Positions 17,795 to 27,267 of a DNA stretch of 64,000 nucleotides are shown piece after piece; the stretch's first letter is position 1, and each line of letters opens with the position of its first letter. A program made the translations under genes and the position numbers. The stretch comes from Hyphomicrobiales bacterium (lineage in GTDB: Bacteria > Pseudomonadota > Alphaproteobacteria > Rhizobiales > Rhizobiaceae), in NCBI GenBank assembly GCA_900473205.1, contig UCLB01000007.1, positions 1-64,000 on the forward strand. The letters are read 5' to 3'. The notes beneath the pieces were generated by a model. It searched no databases and was not told the origin of the DNA. It saw only the letters and a list, made by a program, of their open reading frames with translations.

Positions 17795-18766
17795 ATGAAG
17801 ATCATTGGATCATTTTTGCTCGCCGCGACCATCGCGACCGTGACAGCCGGTATCGCCGCAGCCGCAGACTATCCCGAACGGCCTGTCAGCATAGTCGTGC
17901 CTTACCCGCCGGGCGGCGCGGTTGACGGCGTGGCGCGCGTGCTGGCTACGGAGCTTTCCGCCTCCACCGGCAAGACCTTCGTGGTGGATAACCGTGCGGG
18001 CGGCGCAGGCGGCATCGTCGGTTCATCGGAAGTCGTCAAGGTAGCGCCCGATGGCTATACGCTTCTCCTGAACGCCTCCATCCACGTGGTCACCCCGCTG
18101 ATCAACAAGAACGTGCCTTTCGACGTCCAGATGGACTTTACGCCAATTGCTGGCATCGCCTCCGGTCCGCTTCTGGTGATTACCAATCCCGAGACCAAGG
18201 CCAATACGCTGAAAGACTTCTTTGCCGAGGTGAAAGCGGACCCTGACAGCTTCAATTTCGCAACGTCCGGCTATGGCTCCGCAGGCCATCTGGCATTGGA
18301 GGCGTTGAAGGCGCAGGCGGGTGTCGATGTCGATATCGTGACCTACAAAGGCGCTGGCCCGGCACTGACCGACATGATGGGCGGGCAGGTACAGTTGATG
18401 GCCGACCCGATGCTGTCTTCGCTTCCGCATGTCAAATCCGGCCGCCTGAAAGCACTTGCCGTGACCAGCCCGAAGCGGTCTCCCCTTGCGCCGGATGTTC
18501 CGACGGTCGAGGAAAGCGGTATGCAGCCACTGGACATGGTCTCATGGTACGGCGTCTGGGGGCCGAAAGACCTTGATCCCGCCGCGGCCGAATATCTGGG
18601 TGCTGCGGTCAGCAAGGTCGTGAACTCCGACAAATTCAAGGAAAAGCTGACCGTTTTCGGTTTCGAGCCGATGTATAAAAGCAATGCCGATCTCAAGACA
18701 TTCGTCACCGATGAGACCGAGCGTTACCGCAAGATCGTCGATTCAGCAGGCATCAAGGTTGAATGA
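17795..18766 (+). CDS. tctC: Tripartite tricarboxylate transporter receptor (TctC/Bug family)
   Basis: This is the periplasmic receptor of a TTT importer. The 323-residue product has a Sec signal (MKIIGSFLLAATIATVTAG, cleavage near AAAA-DYP) and the Bug-family start YPERPVSIVVPYPPGGAVDG, then ENRAG-like VVDNRAGGAGGIVGSSEVVK. I chose the ATG at 17795 (AGGAAGGA upstream), not the longer frame from 17654, which overlaps the SDR gene. The membrane partners TctB and TctA follow, after the molybdoenzyme gene. Bug receptors bind carboxylated compounds; the ligand here is not determined. Confidence 0.88.
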   Translation: MKIIGSFLLAATIATVTAGIAAAADYPERPVSIVVPYPPGGAVDGVARVLATELSASTGKTFVVDNRAGGAGGIVGSSEVVKVAPDGYTLLLNASIHVVTPLINKNVPFDVQMDFTPIAGIASGPLLVITNPETKANTLKDFFAEVKADPDSFNFATSGYGSAGHLALEALKAQAGVDVDIVTYKGAGPALTDMMGGQVQLMADPMLSSLPHVKSGRLKALAVTSPKRSPLAPDVPTVEESGMQPLDMVSWYGVWGPKDLDPAAAEYLGAAVSKVVNSDKFKEKLTVFGFEPMYKSNADLKTFVTDETERYRKIVDSAGIKVE

Positions 18767-18767
18767 T

Positions 18768-21140
18768 ATGAGCAAGGCTCCGGTGAATTTCAGCGATACG
18801 ACGCAGGGCCCGGAGCCTTTGCAGCACCGGCGTGTTGTGGGAACCCACTGGGGTTTCTATGCGCCGGGACCAACGCCAGATCGTCTGGAACCATTGAAGG
18901 ATGACCCGGACCCGGCTTCCTTCGGGACCGAACTGATTGCGGACCGTCTTGCACCGTCTAGAATCTTGAGACCTGCGGTGCGTCGCTCCTTTCTGGGACA
19001 TGGTGGCGCAACACGCCATGGGCGACGCGGGGCTGAGCCATTCGTGGAAGTGTCCTGGGATGAGGCGCTCGATCTGGTGGCCACCGAAATTACCCGCGTC
19101 AGAAATGACTATGGCAGCGGATCGATCTTTTCCGGCTCCTACGGCTGGTCCAGCGCGGGACGCTTTCACCACGCGCAGAGCCAACTGAAACGGTTTTTCA
19201 ACGTGGCGGGCGGGTCGGTGCGATCCGTCCAGACCTACAGCTATGCGGCTGGGGAAGTCATTCTTCCGCATGTGATTGGAACGACGAACGGTCTGATCAC
19301 TGGGCATACGCCTTGGAGCCAGATCGTCGGCCATGCCGAACTGATTGTCATGTTTGGCGGTACGCCCTTGCGCAACGCGCAGGTCAATGCAGGCGGCGTG
19401 ACGCGGCATATGGCCCGCGAGGCGCTTCTCGCGTGCAAGGCGTGCGGCACGCGAATGATAAACGTTTCACCCGTCAGCGATGATGTAGAGGAGAGCCTCA
19501 ACGCGGAATGGCTGCCTCTTCGGCCTTGCACGGACACGGCCTTGATATTGGCGCTGTCGCATATATTGATCTCCGAGGGCCTTTACGACGCCGCATTTAT
19601 CGACCGATACACATCCGGCTTCGAGACATTCCGCGCGTATGTGATGGGTGAGAAAGACGGCATCGCCAAGGACGCGATCTGGGCCTCCGGCATCACCGGC
19701 ATTGAGGCACAGGTCATTGCCGATCTGGCGCGGCAGATGGCGAGAAAGAAGACATTCATCATGATGGCCTGGGCCTTGCAGCGTGCCGACCACGGCGAGC
19801 AACCCTATTGGGCCGCCATCTCGCTCGCCTCATTGCTGGGCGGCATCGGTCTTCCCGGCCAGGGTTTCGGCTTCGGCTATGCCTCCGTTGCCAGCATCGG
19901 CCAGGCGGGGTCCAAGGTGCACTGGCCATCCTTGCCGCAGGGTCGTAATCCGGTGACAGACTACATTCCCGTTGCGCGTATTGCCGATATGCTGCTTTCA
20001 CCCGGAGGTGACTATGAGCACAACGGCGAACGACGGACCTACCCGGATATCAAGCTCGTCTATTGGGCGGGGGGCAATCCGTTTCACCATCATCAGGACC
20101 TCAATCGCCTTGTCGAAGCATGGCAAAAGCCGCAGACAATCATAGCGCACGAACACTTCTGGAACGCCCACGCACGCCACGCCGATATCGTGCTGCCCGC
20201 CGCAACGTTTTTCGAGCGAGATGACGTCGTCGCAAGTGGCCGTGACAACTTCATCGCCTATTCAACGGCCATAGCGCCTGCGCCCGCCGATGTGCCCACG
20301 GACCACGAAATCCTGCGTCGACTGGCCAGTCGTCTCGATGTCGAAGAGGCCTTTACGGAAGGCCTGAGCGAAGAGCAGTGGCTACGGCACCTTTACGACG
20401 AAGCCAGTAAGGACGCTGCGTCTCGGAATATTCAATTGCCGGAGTTCTCAGGTTTCAAGGAAGACAGCATAGTCGAGGCCCCGCAGCACAAAGATGAACC
20501 TTTCCTTGCTGCCTTCCGTGCGGACCCGGAGAAGGCAGCGCTGCGCACGCCATCGGGACTTATCGAACTTGCATCAGAGGTCATCGCTCAATTCGGCTAT
20601 GATGACTGCCCCGGCCATCCCGCCTGGCTTGAACCGCGCGAATGGCTGGGCGCGGCATCTGCGGCGACCTACCCTTTGCATCTTCTCTCCTGCCAGCCGC
20701 ATGACAAATTGCACAGCCAGTGGGATCATGCAGCGCCATCACGGCGCACGAAGGCCGGAGGCCGCCAGCCCCTGCGCATCAGTCCGGCGGACGCGAAAGC
20801 GCGGGGTGTCGAAAATGGTGACCTTGTCGAAGTCACCAATTCACGCGGCACGTGCCTCGCCGTTGTCGCTATCAGCGACGACCTCATGCCGGGCGTGGTC
20901 CAGCTTGCGACGGGCGCCTGGTTCAATCCCGTCGATCCCTCCCAGCCCGGCTCGCTGGAACTCAACGGCAATCCGAATGTGCTAACCCCGGATCATGGCA
21001 CCTCCCGTCTGGCACAGGGGCCAAGTCCCAATGCCTGTCTGGTCGAGGTGAAAAGATATCATGGCGACGTGCCGGAGGTGACGATTTACCAGCCCATGAC
21101 CTTCGTTGCAGATCCAAGCCAATCAACGCCCGCCGAATGA
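18768..21140 (+). CDS. Soluble bis-MGD molybdoenzyme (BisC/TorZ-like N- or S-oxide reductase)
   Basis: This is a 790-residue member of the DMSO-reductase superfamily. The N-terminus lacks both a Tat signal and the cysteine cluster for a 4Fe-4S centre, so it should be cytoplasmic and of the Ser-ligated BisC/TorA type. The motif GSYGWSSAGRFHH places the probable Mo-ligand serine at about residue 129. Later segments include the MGD-binding WGGNPFHHHQDLNRL and the C-terminal molydopterin dinucleotide domain with RISPADAKARGVENGDLVEV. It starts one nt after the tctC stop and lies inside the TTT operon, which is unusual. It may reduce an N-oxide or sulfoxide on the imported compound. Confidence 0.87.
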   Translation: MSKAPVNFSDTTQGPEPLQHRRVVGTHWGFYAPGPTPDRLEPLKDDPDPASFGTELIADRLAPSRILRPAVRRSFLGHGGATRHGRRGAEPFVEVSWDEALDLVATEITRVRNDYGSGSIFSGSYGWSSAGRFHHAQSQLKRFFNVAGGSVRSVQTYSYAAGEVILPHVIGTTNGLITGHTPWSQIVGHAELIVMFGGTPLRNAQVNAGGVTRHMAREALLACKACGTRMINVSPVSDDVEESLNAEWLPLRPCTDTALILALSHILISEGLYDAAFIDRYTSGFETFRAYVMGEKDGIAKDAIWASGITGIEAQVIADLARQMARKKTFIMMAWALQRADHGEQPYWAAISLASLLGGIGLPGQGFGFGYASVASIGQAGSKVHWPSLPQGRNPVTDYIPVARIADMLLSPGGDYEHNGERRTYPDIKLVYWAGGNPFHHHQDLNRLVEAWQKPQTIIAHEHFWNAHARHADIVLPAATFFERDDVVASGRDNFIAYSTAIAPAPADVPTDHEILRRLASRLDVEEAFTEGLSEEQWLRHLYDEASKDAASRNIQLPEFSGFKEDSIVEAPQHKDEPFLAAFRADPEKAALRTPSGLIELASEVIAQFGYDDCPGHPAWLEPREWLGAASAATYPLHLLSCQPHDKLHSQWDHAAPSRRTKAGGRQPLRISPADAKARGVENGDLVEVTNSRGTCLAVVAISDDLMPGVVQLATGAWFNPVDPSQPGSLELNGNPNVLTPDHGTSRLAQGPSPNACLVEVKRYHGDVPEVTIYQPMTFVADPSQSTPAE

Positions 21141-21153
21141 ACGAGGTAGAACA

Positions 21154-21612
21154 ATGTCTCGACACATGAATGCCGAATTGCTTGCCGGAGTTTTGTTCAT
21201 GGTGATTGGTGCCGCCTTTCTGATCGACAGTTTTCAATTGCCATTCGGCACACTTCGCCGCATCGGTCCTGCTGGCTTTCCGACCATGGTGGCATCAGGC
21301 CTGATCGTCATGGGCATCATCGTCCTCGTGCAGTCCTTCAAATCAACGGCCTCACGCGAAGCCCTGCATTTCGATCTCCAGAAACTCGGCGTCATCGTAC
21401 TGTCCATCATCGTCTTCGGCATCACCGTTCGCGGTGCGGGGCTGCTGGTGTCTGTAGCCCTTTGCAGTCTGACCGCTGCACTGGCTTCACGCCCTTTCCG
21501 ACCGCTGCCGATGGCGATCTATGGCTTGTTCCTCGGGATCGTCTGCGGGCTGGGTTTCGTAGCGGGCCTTGGCATGCCCGTCGCCATCATTGGTCCGTGG
21601 TTCGGCGTCTGA
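21154..21612 (+). CDS. tctB: Tripartite tricarboxylate transporter small membrane subunit (TctB family)
   Basis: This 152-residue protein has about four hydrophobic helices, starting with ELLAGVLFMVIGAAFLIDSF, and the TctB feature IGPAGFPTMVASGLIVMG. TctB pairs with the large subunit TctA to make the transport complex. The ATG at 21154 follows GAGGTAG; the gene is 13 nt after the molybdoenzyme and 10 nt before tctA. Sequence conservation in this family is low, and the call rests partly on size, topology and position. Confidence 0.83.
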   Translation: MSRHMNAELLAGVLFMVIGAAFLIDSFQLPFGTLRRIGPAGFPTMVASGLIVMGIIVLVQSFKSTASREALHFDLQKLGVIVLSIIVFGITVRGAGLLVSVALCSLTAALASRPFRPLPMAIYGLFLGIVCGLGFVAGLGMPVAIIGPWFGV

Positions 21613-21622
21613 GGAGAGATCA

Positions 21623-23122
21623 ATGGAAACCGTTCACGCGCTGCTTCTCGGCCTCGATCAGGCAACGATGCCCAACAATCTGTTCTGGTGCTTCATAGGA
21701 ACGTTGCTCGGTACACTCGTCGGTGTTCTACCGGGGCTGGGACCGGCTGCAACCATGTCTATCCTGCTTCCCTTCACCATCGGGCTTGAGCCGGTCACAT
21801 CGCTGATCATGCTCGCCGGTATTTATTACGGGGCGCAATATGGAGGCTCCACCACGGCGATTTTGCTCAACCTGCCGGGAGAAGCCTCATCCGTGGTGAC
21901 AGCCATCGATGGATACAAGATGGCTCGCAAGGGCCGGGCGGGCGTGGCTCTCGCAACGGCAGCGCTCGGCTCATTCTTTGCGGGAACCGTGGCGACACTT
22001 CTGCTTGCGCTGTTTGCGCCCTCTCTTGCCGAATTCGGGCTGCTGTTCGGCCCTGCCGAATATTTCTCCCTGATGATCCTCGGCCTTATCGCATCCATCG
22101 TTCTGGCGCGCGGCTCGTTGCCCAAGGCGCTCGGCATGGTCTTCATCGGCATATTGATCGGATTGATCGGGCAAGATGTTCAAACGGCAGCACCGCGCTT
22201 CATGCTTGGCTATGAGGAGCTTTCAAGCGGCGTCAATTTCGTGATCGTCGCCATGGGGTTGTTCGGCATCGGCGAACTGGTGCGGGATCTGGAAAATACC
22301 GGCAGCCGCACGGCCATCAAGGCGCCCTTCTTCTCCATGTTGCCAAGCCGCAAGGATTTTCGCCGCATGGCACCGTCTATCCTGCGCGGCACCGGCATCG
22401 GCTCCGTGCTTGGCCTTTTGCCCGGCAGCGGCGCCCTGCTTGCCGCCTTTGCCGCATATGCTGTTGAAAAGCGCGTAGCAAAGCCCCCGGAAGGCTTTGG
22501 CGAAGGCGCTATCGAGGGCGTGGCTGCGCCGGAAAGCGCCAACAATGCCGGAGCACAAACATCTTTCGTACCTCTGTTGACGCTCGGGCTTCCGGCCAAT
22601 GCCGTCATGGCGCTGATGTTCGGTGCCTTGATCATGCAGGGCATAGCCCCCGGCCCGACATTGATCAGCGATCACCCGCAAATCTTTTGGGGGGTCATCG
22701 TGTCCATGTGGGTCGGCAATCTGATGCTGCTGGTGTTGAACCTGCCGTTGATCGGCATCTGGACGAAGTTGCTGACGGTGCCGTTCCAGTATCTGTATCC
22801 AGCCATCATCGTGTTTTGCGTTATCGGCGTCTTTTCCCTCGGAAACTCTGTCTTCGACCTTTGGCTGTTGTCGATATTCGGTGTGCTTGGCTACGTGTTC
22901 GCCAAGCTCGAATGCGATGCCGCGCCGCTGGTCATGGGCCTCATCCTCGGCCCTTTGCTGGAAGAGAACTTTCGCCGCGCCATGTTCCTGTCCAAAGGCA
23001 GCGTGTCGGTGTTTGTTGACAGGCCCATTTCGGCGGCTCTTCTGGTCGCTGCTGCCATCATTCTGGTTCTGATGATCCTGCCGAAATTCGGCTCCGTTCG
23101 GCAGGAGGCGTTTCAGGAATGA
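21623..23122 (+). CDS. tctA: Tripartite tricarboxylate transporter large membrane subunit (TctA family)
   Basis: This is the main membrane subunit of the TTT importer, 499 residues with many hydrophobic helices. The family core is evident: LVGVLPGLGPAATMSILLPF, YYGAQYGGSTTAILLNLPGE, and the mid-protein GLLPGSGALLAAFAAYAVEK repeat of the PGxG element. The ATG at 21623 has GAGGAGA upstream. It works with TctC (17795) and TctB (21154) and overlaps the following oxidase gene by 4 nt (ATGA). Confidence 0.92.
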   Translation: METVHALLLGLDQATMPNNLFWCFIGTLLGTLVGVLPGLGPAATMSILLPFTIGLEPVTSLIMLAGIYYGAQYGGSTTAILLNLPGEASSVVTAIDGYKMARKGRAGVALATAALGSFFAGTVATLLLALFAPSLAEFGLLFGPAEYFSLMILGLIASIVLARGSLPKALGMVFIGILIGLIGQDVQTAAPRFMLGYEELSSGVNFVIVAMGLFGIGELVRDLENTGSRTAIKAPFFSMLPSRKDFRRMAPSILRGTGIGSVLGLLPGSGALLAAFAAYAVEKRVAKPPEGFGEGAIEGVAAPESANNAGAQTSFVPLLTLGLPANAVMALMFGALIMQGIAPGPTLISDHPQIFWGVIVSMWVGNLMLLVLNLPLIGIWTKLLTVPFQYLYPAIIVFCVIGVFSLGNSVFDLWLLSIFGVLGYVFAKLECDAAPLVMGLILGPLLEENFRRAMFLSKGSVSVFVDRPISAALLVAAAIILVLMILPKFGSVRQEAFQE

Positions 23123-24378
23123 CAAAGCATGTGGTCATTATCGGCGCCGGGATTGTAGGTGCAGCAACCGCCATCGAACTGCTGAGGGATGGTCATGCGG
23201 TAACCATTGTGGAGCCTGGGCAACCCGGTGGACGACAAGCCGCGAGCTATGGCAACAGCGGCTGGCTAAGCCCGGCATCCATCATTCCCATGTCCATGCC
23301 GGGCTTGTGGAAGAAAGTTCCGGGTATGATGGCTGATCCTGCCGGGCCGCTGGCCATTCGCTGGCACCATATTCTTCGGCTTGCGCCATGGCTCCTGCGC
23401 TTTGTTGCGGCTGGCGCAACCGTCGCCAAAGTGGAGCGCACCGCAGGCATTCTCTCCACGCTGCTTCACGATGCACCAGAAAGGCACGAAAAGCTTGCGC
23501 AAGAGATCGACCGCGCCGATCTCATTCTGCGTAAGGGACTGATCTACGCCTATCCCGACCGCGCGGCCTTCGACGCTGAGGCGCTGGCATGGTCATTACG
23601 GCGCAAAAACGGTGTCGCTTTCCGCGAGCTATCCCCTGCCGAACTGCACGCCGTCGAACCCAATCTTGATCGACGCTATAGCTTCGGAGTGATTGTCGAG
23701 AAGGGCGGCCATTGTGTCGATCCGGGCGGCTATGTCGCCGCCATCGTTGCGCATGCCGTTGGGCTGGGTGCCAAACTCATAAGGGCTAAGGTGACGGGCT
23801 TTGAACTGACCGGGCAAAAACTGACTGCCGTCCAAACAGAGACTAATGCCATTGTGTGCGACCGGGCGGTCATCGCTGCCGGAATTCATTCCAAGGATCT
23901 GGCAACGCTGGCGGGGGACACTGTACCCCTCGAAAGCGAGCGCGGTTATCACGTCGTCATACACCGCGACATCGCGAAGGGCACGATGCCGATCATGCCT
24001 GGGGATGGGAAGATGGGGAACAATCCGACGCTCGCAGGCTTGCGGATCGCGGGTCAGGTTGAACTTGCAACCAGCAGCGACGAGCCTGACTGGGCGCGGG
24101 CAGATATATTGCTGCGGCACGCCAAACGCACCTATTCCGACCTTTTGACTCCTTTCGATGAAAGCCGTATCGATCGCTGGATGGGGCATCGCCCATCCAC
24201 ACCCGACGGGCTGCCGGTCATCGGCCGTTCCAGCCGAACCGCAGACATCGTCTACGCCTTCGGTCATGGCCATGTCGGTCTGGCAACAGGACCTGTCACC
24301 GGATGTCTGGTTGCCGACCTTATCGCAGGCCGGCCATCGCCTATAGATCTGACCGCGTTTTCAGCAAGCAGGTTTTGA
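23119..24378 (+). CDS. DadA-like D-amino acid dehydrogenase (FAD, DAO fold)
   Basis: The family oxidises D-amino acids to keto acids and passes electrons to the respiratory chain. The 419-residue product begins with the FAD motif HVVIIGAGIVGAATAIELLR and has the DadA-type ASYGNSGWLSPASIIPMSMPG segment. It ends with GHRPSTPDGLPVIGRSS and FGHGHVGLATGPVTG, closing the FAD site. It is translationally coupled to tctA and is the last gene of the operon, before the terminator at 24443. The context (uptake, Mo-reductase, DapA-like lyase) suggests it oxidises the imported compound or a derivative. Confidence 0.86.
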   Translation: MTKHVVIIGAGIVGAATAIELLRDGHAVTIVEPGQPGGRQAASYGNSGWLSPASIIPMSMPGLWKKVPGMMADPAGPLAIRWHHILRLAPWLLRFVAAGATVAKVERTAGILSTLLHDAPERHEKLAQEIDRADLILRKGLIYAYPDRAAFDAEALAWSLRRKNGVAFRELSPAELHAVEPNLDRRYSFGVIVEKGGHCVDPGGYVAAIVAHAVGLGAKLIRAKVTGFELTGQKLTAVQTETNAIVCDRAVIAAGIHSKDLATLAGDTVPLESERGYHVVIHRDIAKGTMPIMPGDGKMGNNPTLAGLRIAGQVELATSSDEPDWARADILLRHAKRTYSDLLTPFDESRIDRWMGHRPSTPDGLPVIGRSSRTADIVYAFGHGHVGLATGPVTGCLVADLIAGRPSPIDLTAFSASRF

Positions 24379-24442
24379 GACGCGCGCCTGTTGATAACAA
24401 TCGTCACGAGGCCCGGGACATAGGCAGTGCAAATCCAGTAGA

Positions 24443-24472
24443 ACGGGCAGAGGCAAACCTCTGCCCGTTTTT
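24443..24472 (+). terminator. Rho-independent terminator of the tct operon
   Basis: ACGGGCAGAGG (24443-24453) pairs perfectly with CCTCTGCCCGT (24458-24468) around CAAA, and is directly followed by a T-run to 24472. It lies 64 nt after the oxidase stop. Confidence 0.92.
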
Positions 24473-24541
24473 GCTATGAAACGCCTGTTCGAACTCTACC
24501 TCATGAACACATGGACAAGCGGCGATGCGTGACTTACGCCC

Positions 24542-25342
24542 TCATCCACCTGCGCCCTGATATCGGCGCTGGCAGGCTTTCCACACCACGGAAGCAACCA
24601 ACACGGCGGCTGGACCTGCCAAAATGGAGGCCAGCGGTGCAGCCTCGCCAATGAGCGGCACCGGCTTGCCCAGCAATGATGCGACCGGCACGTAGGCCAT
24701 GTAGCCGAGAGGCACTACTGATAAGAGGAGGAACTGGAGGGGAAGCGCAAAAATGGTCAGCGGATAACGCGATAGTTCCCAGAAATCGAAATAAATGCCG
24801 AACAGATAGCGTGAGCGACTGAGCACCAGCGCCATGGCGCCGACCATCGTCAGCATCGCACCGGTTAGCAGCGCTGCGCTGATGAGGCTTGCGGCAAACT
24901 GCAATGCTGTCAGCACGGACCAATCTATGGCCAGTTGCGGCAGCGCCCACACCATCAGTCCGATCCCAAGCGTAATATGGCCCCCATATTCGATATTGAT
25001 GCCGGAAAAAGCCAGAAACGCCCAGGGGCTGACCGGCCGCACCAGCAGGGTATCGTAAGTACCCAGCCGCACCAGCTCTTCCATATTGCGGAGCTGTACC
25101 AGAGTGAAAACGGCGCCAAGCGCGTAACCGAGAACATGGAAGCCAAGCATGAAAGCAATTTCTGGCCAGACCCAGCCACCCAGCCTCTCAAACCGGCTGG
25201 CGATGATCCAGATGGTCGTATAGACGCTGGCATAACCGAAAGCCTGTGCGACCCAGCCAATGACGAGATTGCCGCGATATTGCAGCCGGGTACGCAATTG
25301 CATGCGCATGATATGGAGATAGAGCGAAAGCGTATGCCGCAT
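24542..25342 (-). CDS. ABC-2 type exporter permease (second)
   Basis: This 266-residue integral membrane protein of about six helices matches the ABC2_membrane_6 style: an N-terminal HTLSLYLHIMRMQLRTRLQY segment before the first helix, and a mid-protein loop with MEELVRLGTYDTLLVRPVSP. The ATG at 25342 follows GGAGG and sits 1 nt after the preceding permease stop, so the genes are coupled. It forms a pair with 25344-26132 and is driven by the ATPase at 26137-27174. The export substrate is not determined. Confidence 0.86.
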   Translation of the reverse strand: MRHTLSLYLHIMRMQLRTRLQYRGNLVIGWVAQAFGYASVYTTIWIIASRFERLGGWVWPEIAFMLGFHVLGYALGAVFTLVQLRNMEELVRLGTYDTLLVRPVSPWAFLAFSGINIEYGGHITLGIGLMVWALPQLAIDWSVLTALQFAASLISAALLTGAMLTMVGAMALVLSRSRYLFGIYFDFWELSRYPLTIFALPLQFLLLSVVPLGYMAYVPVASLLGKPVPLIGEAAPLASILAGPAAVLVASVVWKACQRRYQGAGG

Positions 25343-25343
25343 C

Positions 25344-26132
25344 TCAGCCTCCCTGCACGACCATGCGGCGGCAGGCTGCCCGCCACATAAGACCCACGAT
25401 GCCAATCAAAAGCACGGCCCAGATCGCGCCGTAGAATAGATGCAGCGCACTTGCTGCCAAATCCAGCTCACCGAGATAGATCGCCAGCGGATAGAAAGTG
25501 ATCCAGGCGAAGGGCAGATAAAGGACTGAACTGGCCAAGGCATCTGGGTAAAACCACAGGGGAACGAGGCCGCCGGAAAACAGCGCGAGCGTGCCACGTA
25601 GCAACCACTCCAGCGACAACATATCCATCACCCAAAAGCCGATCATGGAAACGGCGATGGAGATCGTGAACAGCAGCACTAGCGAGAGCCCAATAGCAAT
25701 GACGAACAGGGCAGCATGCCCTAAGCTTGCTGGTGGCTGCACGCCATAGATTGCACTCATGAGAATAAAGACGGGGATGCCAACCATCAGCATTTCATGG
25801 CCACGTACGCCAAGTTGACGCGCGAACAGCGAGACAGGGTAGCTGTAAGGCCGCATAAGCTGGCTGATAACATCGCCGCTGCGAATATCCGCGCCAATCT
25901 CTCGCAAAATCTGGTTGGCATCCCAGGTCGAAAACATGGTTGCGCCGAGGATCGAATAGGTGATCATCTGCTGAAGGCTAATGTCGGTCGAGGCCGCACC
26001 ATGGGAAAGCACCGCCTGCCAGATCGAAACGCGGGCGACTACGTTCAGCACGCCCCCGAACAGCTTAAACCAGAACTGCGCGCGAAAACTTGCCTGAATG
26101 CGAAAGCCAGCTGAAGCAAAAGCGAGGAACAT
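25344..26132 (-). CDS. ABC-2 type exporter permease (first)
   Basis: This 262-residue membrane protein has the same architecture as its partner: RIQASFRAQFWFKLFGGVLN at the N-terminus and the loop IRSGDVISQLMRPYSYPVSL, which parallels the RxGxxDxxLxRP-like loop of the second permease. I chose the ATG at 26132, preceded by GGGGTA; an ATG 15 nt earlier overlaps the end of the ATPase gene. The two different permeases probably make a heterodimeric channel. Family is secure; cargo unknown. Confidence 0.86.
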   Translation of the reverse strand: MFLAFASAGFRIQASFRAQFWFKLFGGVLNVVARVSIWQAVLSHGAASTDISLQQMITYSILGATMFSTWDANQILREIGADIRSGDVISQLMRPYSYPVSLFARQLGVRGHEMLMVGIPVFILMSAIYGVQPPASLGHAALFVIAIGLSLVLLFTISIAVSMIGFWVMDMLSLEWLLRGTLALFSGGLVPLWFYPDALASSVLYLPFAWITFYPLAIYLGELDLAASALHLFYGAIWAVLLIGIVGLMWRAACRRMVVQGG

Positions 26133-26136
26133 GGCG

Positions 26137-27174
26137 CTACCCCGCACGCTTTGACATCAGCACGGACTTGGCAGCGTCCAGTGTTGTCGATGCCTCCCGG
26201 GACTGATAATAAGTGCGGATGACCTCTTCGATGTCAGGTTCATGCAGGTGCACGTCTACAAGTTTGGCGTCGGCCACCAGTTGGGTGACTATATCGACCA
26301 GTGAACGATTTTCATCCGTCAGCCAGAATGTGCGAACAATCCCCTCGCCACCTGCCGGCTCGGCATTGGCAAGCTGGACCGTTCCGGGGTCGGTAGCGAA
26401 TTCCAGCGTGAGTTTGCGCCGTGCACCGAAGGACGCGTTGAGGCCTGCTAGCGGTCCGTCGAATAACAGCTTTCCATCATCGACCATGATCAGTCGAGGA
26501 CATATTTCCTCGATATCACGCAGGTCGTGAGTGGTCAGGATGATCGTCGTGCCACGCTCCCGGTTGATACGGGCCAGCAGTTTGCGCACCACATCCTTCG
26601 CCACGACATCGAGGCCGATTGTCGGCTCGTCGAGAAAGAGGATTTTGGGCTGGTGCAACAGCGTCATGGCAATCTCGCCGCGCATGCGCTGACCGAGGCT
26701 CAGTTGCCGCACCGGCCTATCGAAAAAGGGGCCGATCTGCAGCATATCGACAAGGTCAGCCTGAGCTTTCTCAAATTGCGCCTGTTCGATACGGTAGATG
26801 CGCCGATGCAGCTCGAAACTTTCAAAAAGTGGCAACTCCCACCAAAGCTGGCTGCGCTGGCCGAACACCACGCCGATGTCACGCGCGTTGGCGATGCGAT
26901 CCGCATGGGGCACACGGCCAAGCACCTCGACGGAGCCGGATGTCGGCACCAGAACACCCGTCAGCATCTTGATCATGGTGGACTTGCCCGCGCCATTGGG
27001 ACCGAGATAGCCCACGGCCTCTCCAGCTTCGATGGCAAAGGATATGCCATCCACCGCCTTGACCTGCTTCGTCACCGGCGCAAGAAAATTACGAAGCGCG
27101 CCGGAAATGCCCGGCTGCGGCACCCTTTGAGCAAACCATTTTTTAGCATTGTCTGCATGAATGATGGGAGGCAT
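26137..27174 (-). CDS. ABC-2 type exporter ATPase
   Basis: This is the ATPase of the exporter with two ABC-2 permeases downstream. The 345-residue protein has Walker A GPNGAGKST at about residues 57-65, a Q-loop VFGQRSQLWWELP, signature LSLGQRMRGEIAM, Walker B ILFLDEPTIGLD and switch LTTHDLRDIEE. The LSLGQ signature and the RxQLWWELP loop are typical of the ATPases that accompany the ABC2_membrane_6 permeases. A C-terminal region of about 100 residues has no assigned motif. It is the first gene of the minus-strand operon, with a weak ribosome site. Confidence 0.9.
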   Translation of the reverse strand: MPPIIHADNAKKWFAQRVPQPGISGALRNFLAPVTKQVKAVDGISFAIEAGEAVGYLGPNGAGKSTMIKMLTGVLVPTSGSVEVLGRVPHADRIANARDIGVVFGQRSQLWWELPLFESFELHRRIYRIEQAQFEKAQADLVDMLQIGPFFDRPVRQLSLGQRMRGEIAMTLLHQPKILFLDEPTIGLDVVAKDVVRKLLARINRERGTTIILTTHDLRDIEEICPRLIMVDDGKLLFDGPLAGLNASFGARRKLTLEFATDPGTVQLANAEPAGGEGIVRTFWLTDENRSLVDIVTQLVADAKLVDVHLHEPDIEEVIRTYYQSREASTTLDAAKSVLMSKRAG

Positions 27175-27267
27175 GACAGCGAATCCGGCGGGAGGAAATC
27201 AGCAGGTACACGCCCAGTATCACTGTTATACGACGACCGGCAATGCTGAATTCAACGCGACCTTTCC

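Noticed and set aside
22223-23125. Minus-strand 300-codon frame opposite tctA
   Set aside because: It is rich in H, Q, R and D as expected from the complement of a membrane-protein gene, with no supporting motif.
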